From the NCBI GenBank assembly GCA_006503475.1, contig RSEH01000405.1, positions 1 to 24,120 on the forward strand: DNA of 24,120 bases, written 5' to 3'. Both the position numbers and the translations under genes were made by a program. The DNA comes from Stentor roeselii. Its lineage: Eukaryota; Ciliophora; Heterotrichea; Heterotrichida; Stentoridae. This document shows, in pieces, positions 1-10,500 of the stretch. The notes under the pieces were generated by a model that saw nothing but the letters and a program-made list of their open reading frames with translations, made no database searches and was not told the origin of the DNA. How positions within the stretch are numbered: position 1 is the stretch's first letter; every line of letters starts with the position of its first letter.

Positions 1-1
1 A

Positions 2-157
2 GTTAGTTTGAATCTTATTTTGATAAATTTAGAAGAACCTAAAAACTATAAAAGATTTAAAAGTTTGAAAGAAGCAGCTAAGAAGGTAAACAAAAGAGAC
101 TTTTTGATGAAAAGGAGTAATTTGATTTTATCATCTCTTACCATTAAATTGTTATAA
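2..157 (+). CDS. Possible C-terminal end of a gene cut by the left edge
   Basis: Reading frame 2 is open from the left edge for 51 codons and ends in TAA at 155-157. The visible peptide is rich in Lys, Leu and Glu and contains the string EEPKNYKRFKSLKEAAKKV, which reads like a charged alpha-helical tail, and it ends in SSLTIKLL. I do not recognise it. No cysteine-rich or type II membrane family motif from elsewhere in the window is present. In DNA this AT-rich a run of 51 codons without a stop at a fixed edge would occur by chance in a few percent of cases over three frames, so the call is tentative. If real, it is transcribed towards gene A and its body lies outside the window. Confidence 0.3.
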   Translation, partial: VSLNLILINLEEPKNYKRFKSLKEAAKKVNKRDFLMKRSNLILSSLTIKLL

Positions 158-381
158 GTTAATTTTTTTTATAGTCTTAAATTCTTGAATATCAATCTTT
201 ATAATAATTTTGTTCATACCTAGAGATTCAAGCTGAAGGTTGCTAAACTACGCTATGAGAATTCTTTGTTAATATTAAACACTAGTTTATAGATATTGTT
301 GTTTATATCACATTTATCCTTTTGTTTTATATTCATATTATTCATTTTATGTGAGTGAAAATACTTTAGAAATCATATTCC

Positions 382-400
382 TTGAGTAATCCTTACTCAA
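382..400. repeat. Perfect inverted repeat, 8 bp arms
   Basis: TTGAGTAA, the spacer TCC, then TTACTCAA form a perfect inverted repeat with a 3 nt centre. It lies about 225 nt after the possible left-edge stop codon and 2.3 kb before gene A. It could be a dimeric protein binding site or a chance palindrome; nothing else ties it to a function. Confidence 0.4.
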
Positions 401-2721
401 TATAATTCTACGTTTAAAAGTTATTATCTAAAGAATTACTGAAGTTCTTTATTCTATTAAAAAACAGCTCTTTAGAATTTCACATTGTCATCAAATACCG
501 ATCACAAACTCTGATACTATATAGTCTTACTTGAGCTGACATTATTACTTTGGTCTTGATATTAAACCTTGAATATTTTCACATGATTTGATGATAAGCT
601 ATCACTAAAGGATGTAAATAGTAGGATTTTAGATACTTTAAATAGAAGGCTAAATTCTAGGTTATTTTATTCTTAATGTTCTGCTATCACAGAAAACAAT
701 TCTTTGAACTTATGGTTAGTTTACACTGAATACTCAAATCTTTGATAAAGCTTTGAGTTGGTATTGGATAAAGGTTTATTTTGATATCTTACCATTTGGG
801 TTCATGTGAACTAAATCTCTTGGTTTAAAGATTTTTGTGAATAGATTCTTGTTTTTGATGAACGCACTTGACACTTTTCGCAGTTTTAGATTTTGAGAAG
901 AACTTTTAGTTTGAAGAAAAATGTTTTTAAGATGCATGGACTATTTTCTGCTTCTTAAATAAATAAAAAATTTGTGACTGATTTTGTTTTAAACTTTCTT
1001 TGATTATGAGACTATTATGTAGGATAACGAATTAGAACTCATGAATATATCTTGAATTTATTGCTAAACAGCTTAGGATTGATGTTTAGAACTAAGACGT
1101 TTTGCGGCTTTTCACTCGGATAAGAAGTATACTAAAAATTGTTTTAATAGAAAATTTATGATTTTTTGGGCTTGTTGGGTATATTTTCAGAGTGAATTTA
1201 TTTGATATTAGTTGATGAATTCGATAGAAATATGAATATCGATTAATAGTTATAGAAGCGATTGATTTTAGTTTAGATTAACATACAAATTAGTTTAATA
1301 TAATTTTTAACTCTACAGATTCTTTAAATTTATGATTATTCTAATTAAGATTAAGTGTCTCTTTTGTAATTTTGGAAAGAATCTTTTAATTTCTTGAAAA
1401 ACTGTAATTTTGATATAAGAAAATACAACCCTTATATAATATGATGAATAAAAGGGATAAATTTTAAGTCGTTTAGGATTAACTTCTTCAAGAAAGAGAT
1501 TTGTTTTGTTTAATCTTAAAATTTTAAGTTGTTTCCTGGGTCTGGTATTCAAATTCGAAATCCTTCACTCTTTGAATCTAACAGAAAATGACAAAATATT
1601 AAAATTTTTCATCAAGATCTAATATCAAAGTGATTTCACTTGATAGAATTTTGGTAGATTCAAACATAAAATTTCTAAATACTATCGGCAGTAAGGTTTT
1701 CATTTCAAAATCATCATATTTTGAAAAAGGAATAAATCTGAAAGGGTGAGCCTAATAAAGGATTAAACAATTGACGAAAATATTTATAGTAAAGTTTAAT
1801 TATCCTTTAAATCAAATACGATATTACTTCTAAAAAGCAAGCACTGTCTTGATTCTAAATAACTATAATTTAATCTAAGATTTCAAGAAAAGCTGAAAAA
1901 ATGTTTTAAATATTTTAATCAATCCCTTACCTAATTATTTATCCCAACTCCTAAGCATTGAGCCTAGTTCCCAAACAAGATAAACTCGAAGGAGAACAGT
2001 ATTTTCTTTGACATTTAAACTATTCAGATCACTTCCTTTGAAGTTTTGATACATAATATGTGCTATAAATGATTAGAGATCATATAAAGAATCAAATCTT
2101 GTGTCATTCAGAGACTAAAAACTTAAAAATTTGGAAGCACTATATTCAGGATAAATTAACTTGTATGATATCACTCAAAACTAGAAAATAACTTTCATTC
2201 ATGAAGAAAAATATTATACTCAAGGACCTGCTATTACAGTCTATGCTCATCATGTAATATTACTAGATTTTATTTACTTACTTCGAAAAATGTTTCAAAG
2301 TGGTATATACTACTGGGAGTTAAAATATTCTATCATTAATTTTCAAAGTACAAAAATATGCCTTAACTTAGTTAGAGTTAATTTCATAACTTTCAAGAAT
2401 TTAAGTTCTAGAATTGCATTCAATTGAAATTTGTAACCTAATGATACTAAAGGCTCCTCAATTCCCTAAATATTAATCAAAAATATTTTACTATTGAAGA
2501 ACTCTTATTACAGATGATTTTTTAAGATATTTGAATCAGCCAAATCGAAAGAATTTCAAAAATCTTTGAAAAACTTTAATTTATATAAATCAATACTCAG
2601 TTGATTACTTTAATCATATCAATAACTTTCTACTTAATATTATCATACCAAAAATACCTTAAGCTAGGATTTTAGTAAAAATTTAAATCCAATAAGGATC
2701 TATTAATCCAAAATTGGAGAG

Positions 2722-2728
2722 TTTATAA
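2722..2728 (+). promoter_or_regulatory. TATAA-type motif abutting the start codon of gene A
   Basis: TTTATAA ends directly before the ATG of gene A, and its TAA is an in-frame stop that fixes the upstream limit of the reading frame. Similar motifs sit next to the starts of all other genes in the window. At this distance it cannot be a TATA box for a start site 25-30 nt downstream unless the leader is absent or transcription starts differently from animals. It may instead be an initiator-like element or a translation-start context. Confidence 0.4.
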
Positions 2729-5700
2729 ATGGTAGTGAGTCTTTTGCTAGTTTCCTTTTTTACGAGTTTCATCTCAGCCTCTGAAATCGTTTCCTACAAA
2801 TTCGGTCAAAACTTCGGCCAAATCTTCTACGATCACTCAGGTAGTAAAAACCATGGCCAAAATGGTCAATCAACTTCAACATCAACAGCAGATACAATCC
2901 CAACAAGCCGAGGTGCTTACTTTTCAACTGCAAGTGTTTGTTACATCATGCTTCCTCCAAATAACGTGAATCCAACAGGGATAGTCCTGGGTTCAATATT
3001 TTCAATAGTGATGTGGTTTCATCCTTTAGATAGATTCGATTACTATCTCACTATGCGCATTCTAGACACTTCGAACTTTTTTTCAGTGATTAGAGTAGAT
3101 GTAGGTAATTATCTGAAAACTCAAATAAAGAGATCTTCTTATGATTCAGGGGTACTTACGAGTAGTATTCATGAAATCTTTAAGGATGGTAATAAAAATA
3201 TAGGAATGTGGGTTTATTTTGTGATTGTAAATCAAGGAGCTCAAACTAAGTACTATGCGAATAACAATGAAGTACTTTCGATTGGTCAATCATCTGATTA
3301 CTTGGAGACTGGAACTTATAAACATTATATTGGATATACTTCGAGCTCTTTAGAAGGATTTGTTTGGAGTTATTATGTTTATAATGAAGCTGTCAGTGTG
3401 AGTGACTTTTACTCTGCTTCTTACTCAGGAAGTAACTGCTTAGTGAGCTCTTGTCCATCGAGCTGCACTCCTGCGATTAAAGAAAATGGTATTGAGTATT
3501 GTATTTCAGTTGTTAAAACCAGCACTTGCACTTCATGCTCAAATGGATGCATAGGAAGTATATGCCTAGATTGTAGCTGCTCATCACAAAGCTGTACAGT
3601 GACTTCAGGAACAATGAAGTGCCTCTGCCTAGAAGGTACCGCATCAAGTTGCTCTTGCACCTCCACTGAATATATCCTAAAAACAGAAGGATTTTGCCAG
3701 TCATGCTACGGAGAGTGTTCTTCCTGTTCTGAAACCTTGAAATGCTCAGACTGTAAAGACACTAATTCTAAAGTTCACAACACAATTGGATGCACCTGCA
3801 AGACAGAATTTTACAATACAACAGCTCTAATAAACTCAGGCACTTGCTTGTCTTGTCATTCTGACTGTAGTTCATGCATAGAAGCTTTAAAATGCACTTC
3901 ATGTAAAGATTCTTATTCAAAAGTTGATACTTCAGTAGGATGCATTTGCATTGATGGATATTACAACATAACAGCTCTTTCTCAACAAGGCGCATGTCTT
4001 TCTTGCTACTCGACTTGCAAGACTTGTAAAGAAGAAAAAAAATGTTTGACTTGTGACGATGTTAATGCTAAGCCTGGTGATGACTTTGGATGTGTCTGTA
4101 AGGATGGGTTTTTTAATGATACTGCTCTTGAGAATGGAGGAACTTGTCAAAGATGTCACTCGAATTGCAAGACTTGTAGTAAGAGTTTGATGTGTGTTAC
4201 TTGTAATGATGTTAATGCTGAAGCACATTTGGAAGTAGGATGTGAGTGTAAAACAGGTTTTTATAATACATCATCCCTTGATAATGATGGTTCATGCCTA
4301 GTTTGTTTTTCTGAGTGTAAAAGCTGCTCAAGTCAATACATTTGCAATGAATGTATTGACTCACATTCAACTCCAATATCTTCTGGAGGTTGTTTATGTG
4401 AAGCTGGGTATTACAATCACTCTCAAGTACTATCAGAAGGTATGTGCCAGACTTGTTACGCTGATTGTCAAACCTGTACCAATTCATTTTTATGCGAAAC
4501 CTGTCTTTACACAAATTCAGTCAAATCATCAACCAAAGGCTGCGACTGTATCACTGGTTATTACAAAGACTTCACTGGAAACTGTCAATCATGTCACCAA
4601 GACTGTATTTCTTGCAGTTCTTTTGAAATCTGTTCAGAATGTTACGATAAAAACAGTATTCCTAGTGAAAATCAATGTGAATGTATCCCTAGCTTTTACA
4701 ACTCTTCATCTACCAGTAAACTCGAATGTTCCCCATGTCCCAGCAACTGTTCAACTTGTGAAAATCCTGAAAAATGCACAACTTGTCTCTTTAAAAACAT
4801 GAATCCAATCAATGGACTTTGTAAATGTCAAGAAAATTTTAACTTTTTTAATGACACCTGTTTTGAACCCTGCCCAGATTTTACTTATTTCAAAGAAAAT
4901 TCATGTAAAAGTTGTCCAGACCTTTGCATTAAATGCGACCCTTCGTGTATTGAATGTGTTAATAATTCAGGTTTAAATTCGAGTAAATACTGTGAATGTG
5001 ACTTTGGGTTTGAAAGTTTTAATAATAGTTGTGAAGAGAAGTTCTTTGAAGCTTTTCTTGAGGTTAAAAGTTTTGATATTGCTGTTGTTTCGTTTTCTGA
5101 AAATTTGAATTCGAGTTTAGAGATGAATAATTTTAATTTTACTGTTGGGGATAGGAAAGATTTGAGTGTGAAACTTTTGAAGATGAAGGAGAATAGAGAG
5201 TTTACTTTTTCTGTGAAATTTCAAGATGCTGTTGAAAAAGGTACAAGGATTCAAGTTAAGATTACCCCTGGAGTTATTTTTAGTTCTTTAAGGTCTCAGT
5301 TAAAGGAGTATTTATTAAATGCTTCGCTGCCTTCATACTCCCCTTCTACAGTAAGCGCTACAACACAAGCAGTCCTAAGCTCAACAACGGCAATGGCCCA
5401 AACAGCAGTATCCTCATCAATCGGAGCATCAATAATGAGCAACCCATCAGCAGCATGGGCTCTTCTGAATTCAATCCAAATCCTAATCTTACTTCCTCTA
5501 AACAGTAACAACATGACATCAACCATCAGAACTTTTTTAACAGGTTTTTCAGGTTACAACATTTTGCCAAACGTCCTGGAATACGTTTTCGACAACAAAG
5601 CGACTTCAAAGCCTTACCTGGAAGCGAAAAGATATGGAATTGAAACTTCAGTTTTATTTTTAAACACTGGGAAGAGCCTTTCAATTCTAGTTGTAACTGT

Positions 5701-6541
5701 TTTAATGTACCCTCTTGTGCTTTGTTTGTCGAAATGCAAAAAAGGAAAAATTACTGCTAAGGCTATTAAAATGCTGGGAAATTATAAATATAGCTTTTTT
5801 CTTAGGTTTTGGACTCAGACTCTCTTGGAACTCATGGTTTTTGGACTGGTACAACTGAGATCGGTAAGGTGTATGTAGAGTGTTGAGATGCCGGTTCAAG
5901 GGTATTTTAATCAGTTTTTTGCTACTTTGTTTGTTGTAATCATTATGAAGGTTACTGCTGTGCTCACTCCTCCATTGTTATTTGTTTCATCTTATGTGTC
6001 CCTCAGTGAAATCAATAACGGTTCTGATGAATTCAACAATCAGTGGGGTAGTTTGTTTGCTGAATTCAAGAACGATAGAGGGTTCTGGAGTTCTCAGTAC
6101 TATTTTCTTTACTTTTTAAGAAGAGTTGCCTTTGTCTTAAGTCAAGTCTACCTCAACTCAATTCTTAAGCTTCAAGGAGGACTAAACATTTTCTTTTCTA
6201 TTCTCAGTGTCGCATTTCTGTTATTTTACCTGCCATTTAAAGAAACTTCAATTTTAATCTCTAATGTAATCAGTGAAATTTGTATTGCTTTGGTTATGAT
6301 TTTTACTTATTGCTACCTTTGGGAACTCACTGAAGCTACATCGAATTTATTGGAAAATGCTATTATTTTTACTGTACTTTCAGGAATGTTGCTTCAATTT
6401 ATTATCTCGATTTATATTTTTGCAAAGTCGATGCTGGTTATTTATAGAAAAATCGAAAAAGCGAGAAGTTTAGAATTCGTAAAAAAAGCAGAAAAAACGT
6501 TTCCGGAGATGGTTTTTGAAGTAAATAATGTGGTAAAGTAA
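2729..6541 (+). CDS. Gene A: LamG-like, cysteine-rich repeat, multi-pass membrane protein (1265 aa, one 15-nt intron)
   Basis: Exon 1 is 2729-5863 and exon 2 is 5879-6541, stop TAA followed by TGA. The ATG follows an in-frame TAA and opens a signal peptide (residues 1 to about 17). Residues 19-230 resemble a LamG/concanavalin-like module with the motif SRGAYF. Residues 236-770 are cysteine-rich; from 323 there are eight furin/growth-factor-receptor type units with the pattern CxxCxxxCxxC, six residues, CxxC, about 12, CxC. Residues 770-890 form a beta-like juxtamembrane region. From about 895 to 1235 I count roughly eight hydrophobic segments, with LFAEF (1104-1108) and RR (1126-1127) preceding the last helices, as in the core of fungal TRP/FLC-type proteins. 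Gene B has the same plan. Likely a cell-surface receptor or channel-like protein with its cysteine-rich part outside; ligand and activity cannot be read from the sequence. Codon use switches in blocks along the gene, sharply near 5335. Confidence 0.85.
3695..4858 (+). repeat. Tandem cysteine-rich coding repeats in gene A (8 units)
   Basis: Eight consecutive units start at Cys codons. The first five are exactly 50 codons each (3695-4444), followed by units of 46, 48 and 44 codons. Each unit has eight cysteines and ends in a G-[YF]-[YF]-N-like stretch with possible N-glycosylation sites (NTT, NIT, NDT, NTS, NHS). Units are similar in protein but well diverged in DNA, so this is an old duplication held by selection. 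Units of this kind normally form disulfide-paired rods in extracellular proteins. Confidence 0.85.
5864..5878 (+). other. 15-nt intron in gene A
   Basis: The bases GTAAGGTGTATGTAG lie between Ser1045 and the next codon (phase 0). Left in, they add four residues and an in-frame TAG; removed, the frame runs on for 220 more codons through the rest of the membrane domain. Size, GTA start and TAG end fit the 15-nt introns known from heterotrich ciliates. Reading TAG as sense is less likely, because gene C ends with TAG. Confidence 0.9.
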
Positions 6542-7587
6542 TGATTGATATTAAAATTAAGAGTTTTTCGATGAATAGTATTGCGTACTATCATTTTTTA
6601 TGTTTTATTGAATCTTATAATTTGTACTTAATGGATCATTGAATGTAAGATAGTTTTAGCTATATGTGTAGACTAATTAATTCGAAGAATACAATCAATA
6701 AATATCCATTTCTTTGATTTTTAATTTATTTGAACTTAATTGATATTAGAACTTAATTCAAAAGCGCATAACTAACTAAGATAGTTCCTGAATCACTATA
6801 ATATAATTTTTTAGTTTAATTTTATTTATGCAGATATTTATAAGCTTATAATTATTAAATAGTAATATGTCTCTTATCATCAATAAAAATAGGGTATTAG
6901 ATAAAGATTTGATAATTATGCTCATAATAATCTATTGAGTTTCTTTATATTAATAATTTTAATTTATCTTTGGTATATAAAATAGCATCTTGATTATTGA
7001 AATAAGCTTAATGATGAAACATCTAGATATAAAATAAAAGTTTCACCTCTTGAAATAAGTTTTTACATTTTACTACACCTTTGAGAGGAGCATACATGCT
7101 CATAACTAATTTTTATTCACCTTGTGAATGAATGGCAGCCTCTTTAATCACCTTTTCACAGCTTATCCAGCAGTGACCTCATCAATGATTTCCTAATACT
7201 TTCCATGAGTTCATATCTGGTGATTTTCCTGTCAGAGTTTTTTCATTAGGCTGGGTCAAGACAAGATATTTTTATATTGAATGATGCGAGTCGTGTAATA
7301 GAAAAGTTGTACAACCTCTAGAGAAAAAATTGAGAACTATTGTAAATTTCCTTAAAAGTTACAAATATCTGATGAAAAAATTCGCAAAAGATTAAAAAAT
7401 TCATAAATTATTTACAGTCTTACAGGAAAGCACTTTAATTAATAACATTAATTATTCAAACTAAATCAACAACCATTTTAAAAACTAAATTTAGTAAAGA
7501 AAATTTCCAGTCAGTACCTCTAAAATACCACAAAATAAATAAAAGAACTAACCTAAATAAATCAATAAACTCTAAATTATTTAACCC
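6542..7587. other. Spacer between the convergent 3' ends of genes A and B
   Basis: This 1.05 kb stretch receives the 3' ends of two convergent genes. A small hairpin (ATAGTA, 5 nt, TACTAT, 6575-6591) followed by a T run lies 34 nt after the stop of gene A; it may mark RNA 3' end formation, but eukaryotes do not need such a structure. The middle holds a probable decayed transposase fragment (7113-7274). The last 150 bases before gene B are rich in A and C on the plus strand. No intact gene is seen. Confidence 0.6.
7113..7274 (-). pseudogene. Probable decayed Tc1/mariner-type transposase fragment
   Basis: On the minus strand one frame reads, after a TAA at 7272-7274, KYLVLTQPNEKTLTGKSPDM and then N, S, W, KVLGNH. 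Two TGA codons follow (7179-7184), then CWISCEKVIKEAAIHSQGE and a TAA at 7113-7115. The string GKSPDMN followed by W and L resembles the SPDLNPIE...W..L signature around the third catalytic acid of IS630/Tc1/mariner transposases, here lacking the PIE part. The tail SCEKVIKEA can be laid against the C-terminal ...R..EVI... stretch of such enzymes. The same frame further upstream (to about 7355) contains FLLHDS. Stops and missing pieces show it cannot encode an active enzyme. I did not find terminal inverted repeats. The resemblance is by eye only, and a chance match remains possible. Confidence 0.35.
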
Positions 7588-10500
7588 TCACTCATCAAAT
7601 TTAAAAACCGGGTCAATTTTATTTTCCGTAATTATATGTTCATTCGTTACAACCCTCGAATTTCTTTCCTTAAACCTCGCCCAAATCTTTCCTCCAATCT
7701 TTCGAACAGCTTTAAAACTATTGCAAAAAATATTAAAAGCTAAAGTTCCAATAACAATTCTCATAGAAATCAAAGCCAATTCCCTTTGCCCAACATTGAT
7801 AAACTTAAGCAGATCCAAGAAAAACATTAAATAAAACACAAGAAGCAAAAATTCATTGACAAGCATGAACCAGTTTTCCTTATTTTCAGCAAAAGGCTGT
7901 CGAAAAAGGAGATAAAAAATGGTCTAAATATCGAATACCATGAAACAAAACAAAATTCCAACAGTCAATTGCATTACCTCCGAAGCAGAAACAATTAAAC
8001 TAGATAGAAAAATCCTCCTAACAATGAAAATCAAGTAAAAAAAGCACTTGCTTCGCTTTTCACAGTGAAATTCTTCAAAAAGACAGGAAAAATGAGGGAT
8101 TCTTTCAATAATTTCAGATCTTGACATAGGAAAAGTGACTTTGTAGATAAAATAAACATTCACTGAAATGCAGAATAGAACAAAAGTCTGTTTAAAAGTT
8201 ACGATCAAGATAAACGACAGACAAATATCAAAAATTCCAACAATTGAATCAAATTTCGTGTATTTTAAACTCAACATGCAAAAAATCGGGAAGTCAAAGC
8301 AACCTTGAATGCAAATTCTAAAGAAAAACCTGAAATAAACAAATTTTTTCACTTTAATTGATAAATTTTTCAAGCAGGTCGATTTAAAATAACTTCCTAA
8401 ATGTGCTAAAATTGATAAAATCCCAGTAAAAGCTAAAAAAATAATCAAATACCCGGAATTTACCATTACCAAGCTTGAATCAACATCATACAAAAGAAAC
8501 TTTTCAGGAAGTTCTTTATTATTTGCTTTAACCGGGAACTTCAACGAGGGAAGTTTAGTCGATTTTTTTAAGTTTATCATGAATTCAATGAAACTTGGGT
8601 GAAAATCGACATCAAACAACAAAGAATACGCAAAAATTTCAACAAGATTCATAAAATTAAAAAAAATCGTCGGGTTCATCAAAACTGCTCCAGAGGCTAA
8701 AGCCGCTAAAGAACCTACAGTAGTTAAAGTCTTTCCAGAACTCTTCAAACTTTCAAAGCCAGTCCTTTCTTCACCTTCATCAAACATCTTGAACTGAAAA
8801 ACATTTTTCTCTAATCTCGAACCACGTAAAGAAATCAGACTTTCTGAAAACTCAATAAAAATAATCCTATTTTTCAAGAAATTCAAATCATCATCTAAAA
8901 TCGTCTGAAGTGAATACATTGAAAAGTTGATCATTTTCAGTAAAAATTTAACTTTTTTTGAATTCACTTTTAAAGACAAGTCCTTCACTTTCAAAGGCTC
9001 TTTCAAAGGCTCATCGAAAAAAATACTTATTTTGTTTGAGAAGTCTTGGGTCAGAAAGGCTTTAAAGAAAAGTTGAGAACATTCACTGTTGTTTGCCTCG
9101 AAACCGAATAAGCAGTTGCAGGTTGTTGAGTTGAAGAAGTCGCTGTTTTTCACGCAGGATTCGCAGGATGAATTTGATGAACATGACTTGCAGAGACTTG
9201 GGCAACTCTTGCATGATCCCATATCGAAATAAAAAAAATCTCGGCAGGGAATACAAAGACCTGAATTTAATTCGTTTGGAGATTTGCATTTTAAACATGA
9301 AAAAGGCTCCAGGGTGTTGCAGATTTCGCAGTTTTTTTGAGGGCAGGGAAGACATTTGGATATGTTTTTACAACCGAATTTGCATTCGGGGTTGCAAGTT
9401 TGACATTTTGAACCTGTGGAGTATTCCGAAGCTTTACATGAACTGAGACATTTTGATGAAGATGATGGAGAAATTTCACATTCGCCTTCTTGAACTTTTA
9501 TGAGATAGTCTTGAAAAGGTTTAGTCGTAAAGATTTCAAAAGAGTAAATAAATCCACTAAAAATATCTCCAAATAAACTTCCAAAATTCAATTCTGAAAA
9601 ATTTGAGTCTTTATACGGAAATTCAGGAAGTGTCCTTCTCACTATTTTCCCCCCATCAACTTCAACAATAACCTGATGACTTACATTAAAAATAATGTTG
9701 AATAAGAAAAGATGCCAACCTTGCTGATTTCTTTCAACTTTAAATCCAATTTCTTGTTTAAATCCATTCAAATTTATATAAAATCTTCCATTCTGAGACA
9801 TTTTGAACTGACAACTGAACTCTTCAGAAGACTTTAAACTGAAAATTTCACTTCCCTTATCAACTTTCACCCAAATCGATATAAAAAATGTTGGAGAAAG
9901 GAAAGGAGTTGAAAAAGCTTCGAATAAAACCCTGTCTGACTCTTCAGGGAAAAAAATTCCACGATCAGGAAGAGTAAAAGGTTTAATTTTCCGTGTTTTA
10001 TCTGGAAAAATCGCAGTTTTCTTAGAAATTCGTTCAACCAATGCAGAATCGCTGTCGAAATGAAAACTCAATGAAAGAAAATCACTCAAAAAACAAACTT
10101 TGTCAAATGGTTGAAAGCCTCGAGGACAGGAATCAAAACATATTCCTTCAAGTAAGTAGTTTTCACAAACTGAACATTGAAAGTATTGACTTCCAATGCA
10201 GTTTAAACATGATGAGTGACAATCTTGGCAGGTTAGATTCCAAAATAATTTAACTGGACATTGGCATTTGTTCCAAACACCCTGATCTTCACATAAGCAG
10301 CCATTAAGACCTGGTCCTTGACACCTGGGGCATTCTTTGGTGCAAGGGTAGCAATTGAAACCATTTCTATAGAAGCCGTCCCTACATTCACATTCAAAGC
10401 CTTTAAAATAAAAGTCATCTTTGCATGAAAGACACTCACTTTCCAAAGGTCCAAAGCAAGTATGACATCTCGAGTTACATCGTTCGCAAGTTTGATCAAC

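Larger units (their letters stand above)
158..2728. other. 2.6 kb spacer, no convincing gene
   Basis: This very AT-rich stretch separates the possible left-edge gene from gene A. The longest open frame is 79 codons on the minus strand (1313-1552) and has no ATG. A 53-codon ATG frame (776-937, minus) is also no longer than expected by chance. Strand composition changes in blocks: about 840-1300 is rich in G and T on the plus strand. I saw a perfect short palindrome at 382-400 and a smaller one (AAGTGA, 2 nt, TCACTT) near 1630. I found no tRNA-like B box and no recognisable transposon. Confidence 0.6.

Noticed and set aside
776-937. 53-codon ATG frame on the minus strand ending NPNGKISK, with a protein-like frame continuing after a shift
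   Set aside because: Runs of about 50 codons are expected many times by chance in this AT-rich DNA. The faint likeness to a retroelement integrase tail (FKPRDLV) is too short to support a call.
1313-1552. 79-codon open frame on the minus strand
   Set aside because: It has no ATG (its first codon is TTG), its peptide is low-complexity basic, and by my estimate from base composition about one run of this length is expected by chance in the roughly 9 kb of spacers.
4347-4802. 151-codon plus-strand frame inside gene A, and the other long alternative frames inside genes A to D
   Set aside because: They are shadows of the real reading frames, caused by repeat codons and skewed composition, and they lack any independent signature.
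7179-7184. Two TGA codons in the transposase-like frame read as Trp or Cys (codon reassignment)
   Set aside because: TGA terminates gene B, and the long intact genes contain no in-frame TGA. The codons are better explained as decay of a dead element.
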